Assembly (NCBI GenBank): GCA_947631005.1
Contig: CANRJR010000015.1
Coordinates: 1-49,738 of the forward strand
Length of the DNA stretch: 49,738 nt
Reading direction: 5' to 3'
Origin: an uncultured Clostridia bacterium
GTDB taxonomy: Bacteria; Bacillota; Clostridia; Christensenellales; Borkfalkiaceae
The translations under genes were made by a program, and so were the position numbers. Positions within the stretch are counted from its first letter, which is position 1; every line of letters begins with the position of its first letter. Under the pieces are notes generated by a model that saw nothing but the letters and a program-made list of their open reading frames with translations, was not told where the DNA came from and did no database searches. Below are positions 15,001 to 22,899 of the stretch, piece after piece.

Positions 15001-16665
15001 ATGAAAGACGAACTTCGAAAAATGTTGGATGAACATGATTTTGAAGGTGTTGTCGATTCGGTGAAAAAACCCGAAGAGGCGGCACTTTTGTTACAAGAAG
15101 CGGGGGACGACGTTCTCATCCCGCTTTGCCGCGCGTTCGAGAGCGACTTCCTCGCCGACGTGCTCGTGTTGCTCGACCCCTCTTTGCAGAGCAAGATCAT
15201 CGACGGCTTGCACGACGACGAGTTGCAGGAGGTCATGGAGGACATCTCCGTCGAGGACACCGTAGATATCATCGAGGATATGCCCGAGGATATCGCGCGG
15301 CGTATCGCCGAGGAGGAAGAGATCCTCGTCCTCCTGTCCGAGCGCAAATTTGCGGTGCTCAAACCCCTGCTCGCGTCCATGAACGAGACCGACCTCGCCG
15401 CCGTATTCGAGAGCGCGGAGGAAGAGGATCTGCCCCTGCTCTTCCGCATCCTGCCCAAGAGCCTCGCGGCGGAGGTGTTCGTGGAGATCGACGCCGATAC
15501 GCAGGAAAAACTCTTAAAAAAGCTGAACGATATCGAGATCAAAGACGTCATGGACGAACTCTTCCTCGACGATACGGTCGACCTCGTGGAAGAGATGCCC
15601 GCCAACGTCGTAAAGCGTCTTTTGGCGTTGAGCGACAGCGAGACCCGCGCCTACATCAACGAACTGCTCAAATATCCCAAGGACAGCGCGGGGAGCATCA
15701 TGACGATCGAGTTCGTCCGCTTCATGCCCTCCATGACCGTGGAAGAGGCGTTCGCGCGCATCCGCGAGACGGCGATCGACAAGGAGACCATCTACACCTG
15801 CTACGTCACCGACGAGACCAACCACCTCATCGGGCTCGTCACGGCGAAAGATCTCATGCTCGCCGACGGCAAGGCGAAGATCTCCGACATCATGGAGGAG
15901 AACGTCATCTATGTGAACACGCTCGACGACAAAGAGCTCGTCGCGCGCAAGATCTCCGATTACGGCTTCCTCGCCATTCCCGTCGTCGATATCGAGCGGC
16001 GGCTCGTCGGCATCGTCACCGTCGACGACGCCCTCGAAGTCATCGAAGAAGAGAACACCGAAGATATCGAGAGAATGGCAGGTATGGCACCCGCCAACAA
16101 GCCCTATCTCAAAACGGGCGTGTTCGCCATTTGGAAAAACCGCGTGCCGTGGCTGCTCATCCTCATGGTGAGCGCGACCTTTACGGGGCTCATCATCAAT
16201 TCGTTCGAATCCAGCCTCAACGCCATCAGTCCCGTACTGTTCGCCTGCGTGCCCATGCTCATGGACACGGGCGGCAATTCGGGCTCGCAAGCCTCCGTCA
16301 CCGTCATCCGCTCGCTCGCGATCGGGGAACTTTCCACAAAAGATACGGGCAGGGTGGTTTGGAAGGAGTTCCGCGTCTCGCTCTTGCTCGCGGCGACCCT
16401 CGCCGTCGCCTGCTTCGGGAAGCTCATGCTCATCGACAACCTCCTCTTCGGCTTCAACGGCTACACGCCCGCCCGCTGTGCGATCGTGTCGCTCGCGATG
16501 TTCTGCACCGTCGTCATCGCCAAGTTCGTCGGGTGTCTGCTGCCCCTCTTCGTCAAGAAGATACGGCTCGACCCCGCCGCCGTCGCCAGCCCGTTCATCA
16601 CGACCATCGTTGACGCGCTCTCGCTCATCATCTTCTGCGGGCTCGCCGTATTGATCCTCGGCTGA
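15001..16665 (+). CDS. mgtE: Magnesium transporter MgtE with duplicated N-terminal domain
   Basis: A 554-residue Mg2+ channel; about 450 is usual. Residues near 8-101 and 112-208 both look like the MgtE N superhelical domain, each ending in a matching stretch (SVEDTVDIIEDMPEDIARRI and FLDDTVDLVEEMPANVVKRL). Next come a CBS pair (about 215-350, with the connecting plug-helix region) and five membrane helices from about 375. The pore motif PVLFACVPMLMDTGGNSGSQ is intact. In known MgtE, Mg2+ bound by the N and CBS domains closes the pore, so the extra acidic domain may change its sensing range. Start ATG 15001 follows GGGAGGTG. Confidence 0.94.
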   Translation: MKDELRKMLDEHDFEGVVDSVKKPEEAALLLQEAGDDVLIPLCRAFESDFLADVLVLLDPSLQSKIIDGLHDDELQEVMEDISVEDTVDIIEDMPEDIARRIAEEEEILVLLSERKFAVLKPLLASMNETDLAAVFESAEEEDLPLLFRILPKSLAAEVFVEIDADTQEKLLKKLNDIEIKDVMDELFLDDTVDLVEEMPANVVKRLLALSDSETRAYINELLKYPKDSAGSIMTIEFVRFMPSMTVEEAFARIRETAIDKETIYTCYVTDETNHLIGLVTAKDLMLADGKAKISDIMEENVIYVNTLDDKELVARKISDYGFLAIPVVDIERRLVGIVTVDDALEVIEEENTEDIERMAGMAPANKPYLKTGVFAIWKNRVPWLLILMVSATFTGLIINSFESSLNAISPVLFACVPMLMDTGGNSGSQASVTVIRSLAIGELSTKDTGRVVWKEFRVSLLLAATLAVACFGKLMLIDNLLFGFNGYTPARCAIVSLAMFCTVVIAKFVGCLLPLFVKKIRLDPAAVASPFITTIVDALSLIIFCGLAVLILG

Positions 16666-16693
16666 CGCTGTTCCGATGTTCCGAAATATAAAG

Positions 16694-16733
16694 GCAAGCG
16701 GTTTGACATTTTGTCAAACCGCTTGCTTGTTTT
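16694..16733 (+). terminator. Strong terminator of mgtE
   Basis: A 15-bp perfect stem (16694-16708 with 16712-16726, loop TTT) followed by TTGTTTTTG. It lies just before the left 41-bp direct repeat of the gpmI island. Confidence 0.9.
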
Positions 16734-16749
16734 TGCACCCATGGGGGCT

Positions 16750-16790
16750 TTTTATTTTTCGATGAGGCTCTTGCCCGTCATCTCGGGCGG
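16750..16790. repeat. Left 41-bp direct repeat: displaced copy of the gpmI 3' end
   Basis: Identical over 41 bp to 18267-18307. Read on the minus strand it encodes the last 12 residues of GpmI plus the stop codon, but no gpmI body adjoins it; it abuts the end of the XRE gene. It fits an attachment-site remnant. Confidence 0.85.
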
Positions 16791-16798
16791 CAATGGTT

Positions 16799-17005
16799 TT
16801 AATCGCTTATTCCGAGTAAATAATCCACGGTTTCACCGTAAAATTTCGCCATATCGGCGAGGAGCGACAGGGGCGGCTCACGTTGTCCTTTTTCATAGTG
16901 CAAGTAAGTGACGCTGTGAATACCGAGCGCAACGGCGACCTGCTTTTGCGTGAGATTGCGTTCCTCGCGCAGCTCTTTCAATCTTTTCCCCAAAATAATG
17001 TCCAT
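16799..17005 (-). CDS. XRE-family (HTH_3) transcriptional regulator
   Basis: A 68-residue DNA-binding protein consisting of one Cro/C1 helix-turn-helix: LGKRLKELREERNLTQKQVA, then ALGIHSVTYLHYEKGQREPP, ending LLGISD. Start ATG 17005 is chosen for AAGGA just upstream; GTG/ATG starts further up overlap the operator. It diverges from the PH-domain gene, and two copies of a TACCAWWWTGGTA palindrome lie between them, so autorepression and control of the neighbour are likely. Its stop is 8 nt from the left 41-bp repeat. No sensor domain is present. Confidence 0.88.
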   Translation of the reverse strand: MDIILGKRLKELREERNLTQKQVAVALGIHSVTYLHYEKGQREPPLSLLADMAKFYGETVDYLLGISD

Positions 17006-17011
17006 ATTTCC

Positions 17012-17040
17012 TTGACATATTACCATTTTGGTAGTACAAT
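17012..17040 (+). promoter_or_regulatory. Promoter of the PH-protein/lipoprotein operon with operator in its spacer
   Basis: TTGACA (17012-17017), 17-nt spacer, TACAAT (17035-17040). The spacer contains palindrome 1, so a bound repressor would block RNA polymerase directly. Confidence 0.75.
17021..17033. promoter_or_regulatory. Operator 1 for the XRE regulator
   Basis: TACCATTTTGGTA: half-sites TACCA / TGGTA around a 3-nt core, within the spacer of the rightward promoter. It matches operator 2 in inverted reading. Confidence 0.7.
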
Positions 17041-17041
17041 A

Positions 17042-17072
17042 AACATAGAACTACCAAAATGGTAGCATTCAA
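17042..17072 (-). promoter_or_regulatory. Possible promoter of the XRE gene
   Basis: Minus strand TTGAAT (17072-17067), 19-nt spacer, TATGTT (17047-17042). Weak boxes and long spacing, but its spacer holds operator 2, mirroring the rightward promoter. Confidence 0.4.
17051..17065. promoter_or_regulatory. Operator 2 for the XRE regulator
   Basis: CTACCAAAATGGTAG, a near-perfect palindrome just past the rightward start of transcription; 30 bp (about three turns) centre to centre from operator 1, so both sites face the same side of the helix. Confidence 0.7.
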
Positions 17073-17084
17073 AGGAGAAAGTAT

Positions 17085-17732
17085 ATGGGCTATGCGGAAA
17101 AGAATCTCGGACAGGGTGAAGAAGTTCTTGCGCGTGTGCAACACACATGGACGGGGTTAATCGGATCGGTGTTTTCAAACGTCATCGTTGTGGTATGTGT
17201 TTCTTTGTTTTTTTATGCTGTTACCACGTGGATACCACCTTTACTGTTAGGGTTGACGGATGCGTCATTGGGTGATTCTATGGGCGAACTGCAGAAAATG
17301 TATGATATTTGTATGATTGTGCGCAATGTGTCCATTGCGATTACGATTTTAACGGCTTGTATTCGTGTCATTTGCGTCGGCATTTCGATCCACTGCAATG
17401 AACTCATTGTCACCAATAAAAGGTTGTTTGGAAGGACGGGTATCATTTCCCGCAATATCATTGATATCGTGCTACTGAAATTAGACACGATCAATTCGAA
17501 AAACGGCATATTGGGCGCGATCTTCCATTATGGAACTTTGGAAGTTGTTTCGGCGGGCTCGCAAAAAGTTGTGGGAGGACGATCGGTCAACATGACTTTC
17601 CCGTATGTAAAAAATACAGAAGAGTTTCGGCGTGCCGTGCTTGCCGCCATCGATACCGCGAGGGAAGCGGAACGTCAGGCACAAGCCGAAGCCCAAGTCG
17701 CCGCATTGAGACAGGCACAGGAAATACATTAA
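17085..17732 (+). CDS. Membrane protein with bacterial PH domain (bPH2/YdbS-like)
   Basis: A 215-residue protein. Two hydrophobic segments (about 26-50 and 80-100) precede a bPH2-type domain, recognised by NELIVTNKRLFGRTGIISRNIIDI, the LLKLDTINSKNGILG strand-turn and FHYGTLEVVSAG (about 104-160). The C-terminus (180-215) is a helical Glu/Ala/Gln-rich tail. Such proteins sit in the cytoplasmic membrane; their ligands are mostly unknown. AAAGGAGAAAGTAT precedes ATG 17085. It is followed 17 nt later by the lipoprotein gene in the same operon. Base use is more AT-rich than the flanking housekeeping genes, consistent with import. Confidence 0.8.
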   Translation: MGYAEKNLGQGEEVLARVQHTWTGLIGSVFSNVIVVVCVSLFFYAVTTWIPPLLLGLTDASLGDSMGELQKMYDICMIVRNVSIAITILTACIRVICVGISIHCNELIVTNKRLFGRTGIISRNIIDIVLLKLDTINSKNGILGAIFHYGTLEVVSAGSQKVVGGRSVNMTFPYVKNTEEFRRAVLAAIDTAREAERQAQAEAQVAALRQAQEIH

Positions 17733-17749
17733 AAGGAGAATATATAAAT

Positions 17750-18157
17750 ATGAAAAAAATCAGAGTAGGTTTTGTTACGCTGTTTATGGTACTTATGTGT
17801 GTGTTCGGAGTGCTATTATTGAGCGCATGCGGGGGGACGACATATCATTTTGTATCAGCGCGGGTCGAAACAGAAGGGGAAATTAAAGAGTACGAAATCG
17901 GAGATGAATTGGCGAATGGACTGATTGCAAGAAAAAACATGATTACAATTCAGATCAAACCTGACGGGAACGTCGTAATGAAAATACAAATGGCTTTTTT
18001 CAGCGAAAAGAGAACGGGAACATGGGAAGAAATAGAGGGTGATCCAAACAATCTTGTATTTGACATAGACGATGTTACGTTTACCTGCAGATTAGACGGG
18101 TCGAAACTTTTGTTGGCAGACACAACAGACACGGCCGTACTCACTTTTGAAAAATAA
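17750..18157 (+). CDS. Small lipoprotein of unknown function
   Basis: A 135-residue protein with a type II signal peptide; lipobox LSAC puts the lipidated Cys at residue 27. The mature part alternates hydrophobic and polar residues, with predicted beta strands such as ITIQIKPDGNVVMKIQMAF, GTWEEIEGDPNNLVFDID and FTCRLDGSKLLLAD. This resembles the small lipocalin-like lipoproteins common in gut Clostridia, but no family is firmly recognised. AAAGGAG precedes it. It probably acts outside the membrane next to the PH-domain partner encoded upstream. Confidence 0.75.
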   Translation: MKKIRVGFVTLFMVLMCVFGVLLLSACGGTTYHFVSARVETEGEIKEYEIGDELANGLIARKNMITIQIKPDGNVVMKIQMAFFSEKRTGTWEEIEGDPNNLVFDIDDVTFTCRLDGSKLLLADTTDTAVLTFEK

Positions 18158-18201
18158 GCAAACCGCAATCGTCAATCGATGTGCGTCGCTTCGAAGCATT
18201 G

Positions 18202-18246
18202 AATGAGCCCTACGTACTTTACCGCAGGGCTCATTCGATTTTTTAT
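18202..18246 (+). terminator. Terminator of the island operon
   Basis: AATGAGCCCT (18202-18211) pairs with AGGGCTCATT (18226-18235), then CGATTTTTTATTT. It lies about 20 nt inside the right 41-bp repeat, so the island carries its own transcription stop. Confidence 0.85.
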
Positions 18247-18266
18247 TTCAGATAAAACATCCGAAA

Positions 18267-18307
18267 TTTTATTTTTCGATGAGGCTCTTGCCCGTCATCT
18301 CGGGCGG
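18267..18307. repeat. Right 41-bp direct repeat: genuine gpmI 3' end
   Basis: Identical to 16750-16790. It includes the gpmI stop (minus strand TAA, 18271-18269), the 12 preceding codons and 2 nt beyond. It is the copy in frame with the rest of gpmI. Confidence 0.85.
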
Positions 18308-19822
18308 GATGGGCAGACCCATCACGTCGAGCAGGGTGGGGGCGAGGTCGGCGAGAATGCCGTCCTTGCGCAGGGTGGCGTTCTTGTACTTTTCGGAGAT
18401 GAGAACGACGGGGACGGGGTTGGTGGTGTGCGCGGTGAACGGCGAACCGTCGGCGTCGAGCATCTTGTCGGCGTTGCCGTGGTCGGCGGTGAGCAGCGCG
18501 CTGCCGCCCATCGACAAAATTTTATCGGTGACCTTTTTCACGCATTCGTCCACGGTGTGCACGGCTTTTACGGCGGCGGGGATTACCCCCGTATGCCCTA
18601 CCATGTCGCAGTTGGCGAAGTTGAGGATCATCACGTCGTATTCGCCCGTCGAGAGCTCGGAAAGCACGCGCTCGGTCACTTCGGGCGCACTCATCTCGGG
18701 TTGCAGGTCGTACGTTGCGACCTTGGGGGAGTTGATGAGGACGCGCGTCTCGTTCTCGTTGGGGGCTTCCACGCCGCCGTTGAAGAAGAACGTGACGTGC
18801 GCGTATTTCTCGGTCTCGGCGATGCGGAGCTGCGTTTTGCCGAGTTTGGCGAGATATTCGCCCAGCGTGTTTTTCATGCTCTGCTTGGGGAAGGCGATCT
18901 CCACGCCCTCGAACTGCGCGTCGTAGACGGTAAAGCAGACGTAAACGGGGTGTAAAAATCCCGTCTTTCTCTCGAACGCCGTCCCCTTGGGCACGACAAA
19001 TTCTTTCTGGGAGAACGCCCGCGTGATCTCGCGCGCGCGGTCGGGACGGAAGTTGAAGAAGATGATCGAGTCGCCCTCTTCGACGAGCGCGACGGGCTTG
19101 CCGTTTTCGCAGATGTTGGTGGGGAGGACGAACTCGTCGGTCACGCCCGCGGCGTACGACTCTTCGAGCGCGCGCACGGGATCGTCCGCATGGATGCCCG
19201 TGCCGAGGGTGAGCATGTCGTAGCTCTTTTCCTCTCTGTCCCAATTATTGTCGCGGTCCATCGAGTAATATCTTCCCGAGAGGGAGGCGATCTTCCCGTA
19301 GCCGAGCTTGTTCATTTCGGCGAGCAGGTCTTTCACATATCCTACGCCCGAGGTGGGGGAGACGTCTCTCCCGTCCATGAATCCGTGCACATACGTCTGC
19401 GGCACGCCGCGCTTTTTCGCCATTTCGAGGAGGGCGAACAGGTGGGTGATATGGCTGTGCACGCCGCCGTCCGAGAGCAGTCCCCAAAGGTGCAGTTTCT
19501 TACGGTTGTCGCGCGCGCTGTCCATCGCCTTAATGAGGGCGGGATTTTCGAAAAAGTCGCCGTCCTTGATGGATTTTGTGATCTTGGTGAGATCTTGGTA
19601 GACGATGCGCCCCGCGCCGATGTTGAGATGCCCCACTTCGGAGTTGCCCATTTGCCCGTCGGGCAGTCCTACGGAGAGCCCGCTCGCGCCGAGCGTCGCC
19701 GAGGGATAGGCGTTGCGCAGAGCGGTCACATACTTGCTTCCGTCCATAAAGATCGCGTTGCCGTTTTGGTCGGGGTTGAGCCCGTAACCGTCCATGATGA
19801 TGATCGCATAGGGTGTTTTCAT
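18269..19822 (-). CDS. gpmI: 2,3-bisphosphoglycerate-independent phosphoglycerate mutase
   Basis: A 517-residue dimanganese enzyme interconverting 3- and 2-phosphoglycerate in glycolysis. Motifs: IIIMDGYGLNP at the N-terminus (metal Asp), GNSEVGHLNIGAG with the phosphorylated Ser near 62, HIHGFMDGRD-like stretch (here YVHGFMDGRDVSPTSG), FNFRPDRAREITRAF, NFANCDMVGHTG and TADHGNADKM. Length is standard. Start ATG 19822 has GAGGA upstream. It is transcribed separately from pgk-tpiA. Its 3' end is the target of the adjoining island and remains intact. Confidence 0.95.
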   Translation of the reverse strand: MKTPYAIIIMDGYGLNPDQNGNAIFMDGSKYVTALRNAYPSATLGASGLSVGLPDGQMGNSEVGHLNIGAGRIVYQDLTKITKSIKDGDFFENPALIKAMDSARDNRKKLHLWGLLSDGGVHSHITHLFALLEMAKKRGVPQTYVHGFMDGRDVSPTSGVGYVKDLLAEMNKLGYGKIASLSGRYYSMDRDNNWDREEKSYDMLTLGTGIHADDPVRALEESYAAGVTDEFVLPTNICENGKPVALVEEGDSIIFFNFRPDRAREITRAFSQKEFVVPKGTAFERKTGFLHPVYVCFTVYDAQFEGVEIAFPKQSMKNTLGEYLAKLGKTQLRIAETEKYAHVTFFFNGGVEAPNENETRVLINSPKVATYDLQPEMSAPEVTERVLSELSTGEYDVMILNFANCDMVGHTGVIPAAVKAVHTVDECVKKVTDKILSMGGSALLTADHGNADKMLDADGSPFTAHTTNPVPVVLISEKYKNATLRKDGILADLAPTLLDVMGLPIPPEMTGKSLIEK

Positions 19823-19853
19823 ATAAAATTCCTCGCTTCTTTTTCCGACATTC

Positions 19854-19882
19854 ATTATACACGCATTCGCCCAAAAAGGCAA
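19854..19882 (-). promoter_or_regulatory. Promoter of gpmI
   Basis: Minus strand TTGCCT (19882-19877), 17-nt spacer, TATAAT (19859-19854). Confidence 0.65.
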
Positions 19883-19930
19883 GCGGGAAAGAAAAGAATA
19901 TCAAATTATTTCGCAGGGCGGCGAGAGACG

Positions 19931-19960
19931 AACGCCGCCGCGGCAAGCCTCGGCGGCGTT
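19931..19960. repeat. Hairpin between tpiA and gpmI
   Basis: AACGCCGCCG / CGGCGGCGTT, a perfect 10-bp stem with 10-nt loop, next to the T-run of the tpiA terminator on the minus strand. Possibly a backup terminator stem; no T-run of its own in that direction. Confidence 0.5.
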
Positions 19961-19996
19961 AAAAAAACCGTCCCGCGGGGAGATCCCGCGGGACGG
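19961..19996 (-). terminator. Terminator of pgk-tpiA
   Basis: A 12-bp stem (19985-19996 with 19968-19979) with loop ATCTC on the minus strand, followed by seven Ts (19967-19961). Confidence 0.9.
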
Positions 19997-20004
19997 CGTT
20001 CTGA

Positions 20005-20754
20005 TTATTTGTCGAAGTTGACCACGGTGGCGAAGTCCGCCGCTTTGAGGGACGCGCCGCCGATGAGCCCGCCGTCGATCTCGGGCTGCGCCATGAGCCC
20101 CTTGGCGTTTTTGGCGTTCATCGAGCCGCCGTATTGGATGCGCAGTCTGCCCGCGTTCTTGCCCGCGTACACCTTTTTGATGCGCTTGCGGATGTAGCCG
20201 ATCGTCTCGTTCGCCTGTTCGTCGGTCGCAGTCTTGCCCGTGCCGATCGCCCAAATGGGTTCGTAGGCGATCACGAGCTTGGAGAAATCTTCCACGCCCG
20301 CGAAGTCGGCGGTGATCTGTCTGTCGAGCACCTGTTCGGTGAGCCCGCCCTCGCGCTCTTCGAGGCTTTCGCCGATGCAGACGATGGGGGTGAGCCCCGC
20401 CGCCAGCGCGGCAAGGGTGCGCTTGTTGACCGTCTCGTCCGTTTCGCCGAAGTACTGTCTGCGCTCGCTGTGCCCGATGATAACGTACTGCACGCCGTAC
20501 TCTTTGAGCATGTTCGCGGAGATCTCGCCCGTGTACGCGCCTTTTTCGGCGAAGTGCACGTTCTGCGCGCCGAGCCTGATCTTCGAACCGTAGATCGCCT
20601 TCTTCACGGCGGGAATGTCGATGGCGGGGACGCAGACGACGACGTCGCACTTTGCGTCCTTTACGAGCGGCTTCAACGCTTTCACGAGCTCGACCGCCTC
20701 GCTCGCCGTGTTGTTCATCTTCCAATTTCCTGCAATGATGGGTTTCCTTGCCAT
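20005..20754 (-). CDS. tpiA: Triose-phosphate isomerase
   Basis: A 249-residue TIM-barrel enzyme interconverting dihydroxyacetone phosphate and glyceraldehyde-3-phosphate. Catalytic residues are visible: Lys in AGNWKMN (residue 12), His in IIGHSERR and Glu in IAYEPIWAIGTGKTA. The phosphate-binding QYGGSM and GGLIGGASL motifs are present. Length is typical. It starts 27 nt after the pgk stop with AAAGGAG and shares its transcript. Confidence 0.96.
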   Translation of the reverse strand: MARKPIIAGNWKMNNTASEAVELVKALKPLVKDAKCDVVVCVPAIDIPAVKKAIYGSKIRLGAQNVHFAEKGAYTGEISANMLKEYGVQYVIIGHSERRQYFGETDETVNKRTLAALAAGLTPIVCIGESLEEREGGLTEQVLDRQITADFAGVEDFSKLVIAYEPIWAIGTGKTATDEQANETIGYIRKRIKKVYAGKNAGRLRIQYGGSMNAKNAKGLMAQPEIDGGLIGGASLKAADFATVVNFDK

Positions 20755-20781
20755 GGTTTTCTCCTTTATGATGCGGAACGC

Positions 20782-22101
20782 TTACTTGTCGTTGAGGCAG
20801 GCGATGCCGGGCAGGACCTTGCCCTCGAAGAGTTCGAGGGACGCGCCGCCGCCCGTCGAGATGTGCGTGATCTTATCGGCATAGCCGAGCTGGGTGCAAG
20901 CCGCCGCGGAGTCGCCGCCGCCGACGATGGTCGTTGCGCCCTTGGCGTCGGCAAGAGCCTGCGCGACCGCGTTCGTCCCCGCCGCGAGCACGGGATTTTC
21001 GAACACGCCCATAGGACCGTTCCAAATGACCGTCTTTGCCGTCTTGATCTTTTCGGCATAGAGCATGCGGGTCTCCTCGCCGATGTCGAGCCCCATCATG
21101 TCCGCGGGAATGGCGTGCGAGCAGACCGTTTGGACCTCGATGGGCGCGTCGATGGGATCGGGGAACGCCGCCGCGACGACGGTGTCCACGGGGAGCAGAA
21201 GTTCCTTGCCCGCCGCCTTCGCCTTTTCGATCATCTCTTTGCAGTAGCCGAGCTTCTCGTCGTCGACGAGCGACGTGCCGACCTCGTAGCCCTGCGCTTT
21301 GAGGAAGGTGTACGCCATGCCGCCGCCGATAATGAGCGTGTCGCATTTTTCAAGCAGGTTGGAGATGACGTTGAGCTTGTCGGCGACCTTCGCGCCGCCG
21401 AGAATGGCGACGAACGGACGGACGGGATGATCGAGTGAATCCGCCATCACGGTGAGCTCTTTTTCGATGAGGAAGCCGCAGACGGCGGTCTTTACGAGCC
21501 CGTATTCCACGATCGCCGCCGTGGAGGCGTGCGAACGGTGCGCCGTGCCGAACGCGTCGTTGACGTAGATATCGCAGTACGCGGCGAGCTTCTTGCAGAA
21601 TTCGAGGTCTTTCTTCTCCTCTTCCCAATGGAAGCGGAGGTTTTCGAGCAGGACGCATTCGCCCTCTTTGAGCGCGGCGACCTTGGCTTGCGCGTCGGGT
21701 CCCACGACGTCTTTCGCAAAGACGACTTTCCCGCCGAGCAGTTCGTTGAGACGGGCGGCGACGGGGGCGAGGGTCAGTTTTTTGGGCTCGTCTTTGAGAG
21801 CCTTGTCGATGATCGCCTGTTTGGCGGCGGCTTGCTCGGCTTCGGGCAGAGCCTCTACCTTTTTCTTGTCTTTCTTGTTGAGCTTCACTTCCTCCGAGAA
21901 GATGGAGTGCGGTTTGCCCATGTGCGAGCAAAGCACGATCTTCGCGCCGTGTTCCATGAGGTATTTGATGGTGGGCAACGCGCCGACGATGCGGTTTTCA
22001 TCGGTGATCACGCCGTCCTTCATGGGGACGTTGAAATCGCAACGCACGAGAACGCGCTTGCCTTTCCACTCTTTGACGTCTTTGACAGTCATTTTGTTCA
22101 T
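20782..22101 (-). CDS. pgk: Phosphoglycerate kinase with a charged insertion
   Basis: A 439-residue two-domain kinase making ATP from 1,3-bisphosphoglycerate. Family motifs: [54 protein letters not shown] and the C-terminal [13 protein letters not shown]. Between SHMGKP and LTLAPVA there are about 44 residues, against about 12-15 in most enzymes, and the insert is Lys/Glu/Ala-rich (probably helical). Start ATG 22101 follows AAAGGAGAGG; Met4 is an alternative. First gene of pgk-tpiA. Confidence 0.95.
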   Translation of the reverse strand: MNKMTVKDVKEWKGKRVLVRCDFNVPMKDGVITDENRIVGALPTIKYLMEHGAKIVLCSHMGKPHSIFSEEVKLNKKDKKKVEALPEAEQAAAKQAIIDKALKDEPKKLTLAPVAARLNELLGGKVVFAKDVVGPDAQAKVAALKEGECVLLENLRFHWEEEKKDLEFCKKLAAYCDIYVNDAFGTAHRSHASTAAIVEYGLVKTAVCGFLIEKELTVMADSLDHPVRPFVAILGGAKVADKLNVISNLLEKCDTLIIGGGMAYTFLKAQGYEVGTSLVDDEKLGYCKEMIEKAKAAGKELLLPVDTVVAAAFPDPIDAPIEVQTVCSHAIPADMMGLDIGEETRMLYAEKIKTAKTVIWNGPMGVFENPVLAAGTNAVAQALADAKGATTIVGGGDSAAACTQLGYADKITHISTGGGASLELFEGKVLPGIACLNDK

Positions 22102-22137
22102 ATCGTTTCCTCTCCTTTCCTTAACATTTTCCCCCAT

Positions 22138-22166
22138 ATCATAATTCTTTTCCGAAAATTTGTCAA
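22138..22166 (-). promoter_or_regulatory. Promoter of pgk-tpiA
   Basis: Minus strand TTGACA (22166-22161), 17-nt spacer, TATGAT (22143-22138). Confidence 0.8.
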
Positions 22167-22383
22167 TACTTTGGGAAAATTTTCCCGTTTTTTGCTCGCG
22201 TTTTGTCTTTCCACGGGCGGCATGCCCGCTTTCGGCGTCCTATGCGCGCGCCCGCGTGCGCGTCCGTGTGCGTATAGTATAGAGGAAAAGAGGGGGACGG
22301 GAAACGGCGCGGCTTTGCGCAAAGCGGATTTCCATGCAAAGAGGGGCGAAAAAACAATTTTTCCGAATTTATGCGCAAATCGT

Positions 22384-22412
22384 TTGACAAACCTTTCGCG
22401 GTTTGTTACAAT
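22384..22412 (+). promoter_or_regulatory. Promoter of rpsL-rpsG-fusA
   Basis: TTGACA (22384-22389), 17-nt spacer, TACAAT (22407-22412). The 220 nt between this and the divergent pgk promoter contain no gene that I can support. Confidence 0.8.
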
Positions 22413-22423
22413 AGGCGATGTCT

Positions 22424-22456
22424 GTAAAAGGGCGTATCTTTACGCGCGCCTTTTAC
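22424..22456 (+). promoter_or_regulatory. Leader hairpin upstream of rpsL
   Basis: GTAAAAGG (22424-22431) pairs with CCTTTTAC (22449-22456) close to the mRNA 5' end. There is no T-run. It could protect the transcript or take part in ribosomal-protein feedback. Confidence 0.4.
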
Positions 22457-22527
22457 GCGAAAAACCGTTTCTTCGAATCGTTTTGGATTCCGAGAATATT
22501 CCGAAATAAGCAAAAGGAGGTAAACAG

Positions 22528-22899
22528 ATGCCCACGATCAACCAGCTCATCAAGAAAGGCAGAGAGCGGGAAGCCTTCAAGTCGAAGAGCCCCATTCTCG
22601 ACCGTTGCCCGCAAAAGCGCGGCGTATGTCTTTCCGTGACCACGACGTCTCCCAAGAAGCCCAACTCTGCGCTTCGTAAGATCGCGAGAGTGAGATTGAC
22701 GAACAAGCAGGAAGGTACGGTGTACATTCCCGGCGAAGGTCACAATCTCCAAGAGCACAGCTCGGTGCTCATCCGCGGCGGGAGAGTGAAGGATCTGCCC
22801 GGCGTCCGCTATCATGTGATCCGCGGCGCGCTCGATACGGCAGGCGTTGCAAAGCGCAAGCAGTCGCGCAGCAAGTACGGCGCGAAGCGTCCCAAGTAA
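22528..22899 (+). CDS. rpsL: 30S ribosomal protein S12
   Basis: A 123-residue protein of the 30S decoding centre. [11 protein letters not shown] at the N-terminus, [14 protein letters not shown] and [13 protein letters not shown] are all standard, with both lysines at which streptomycin-resistance substitutions occur (in KKPNS and RVKDLPG) still present. The C-terminal KYGAKRPK is typical. AAAGGAGG is 8 nt before ATG 22528. First gene of the str cluster. Confidence 0.97.
   Translation: MPTINQLIKKGREREAFKSKSPILDRCPQKRGVCLSVTTTSPKKPNSALRKIARVRLTNKQEGTVYIPGEGHNLQEHSSVLIRGGRVKDLPGVRYHVIRGALDTAGVAKRKQSRSKYGAKRPK

Larger units (their letters stand above)
16750..18307. mobile_element. Candidate 1.5-kb integrated island at the gpmI 3' end
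   Basis: The segment between the 41-bp repeats holds three complete genes and their terminator: a minus-strand XRE regulator, and a plus-strand PH-domain membrane protein and lipoprotein. It is visibly richer in A+T than its neighbours. Removing one repeat plus the segment would rejoin the mgtE terminator to an intact gpmI 3' end. That is the footprint of site-specific integration that restores the target gene's end. No integrase, transposase or relaxase is present, so any mobility would need help in trans or a lost enzyme. Confidence 0.6.

Noticed and set aside
16799-18157. Toxin-antitoxin system
   Set aside because: The XRE gene diverges from the others, and neither partner resembles a toxin; a membrane PH protein plus lipoprotein is not a known toxin pair.
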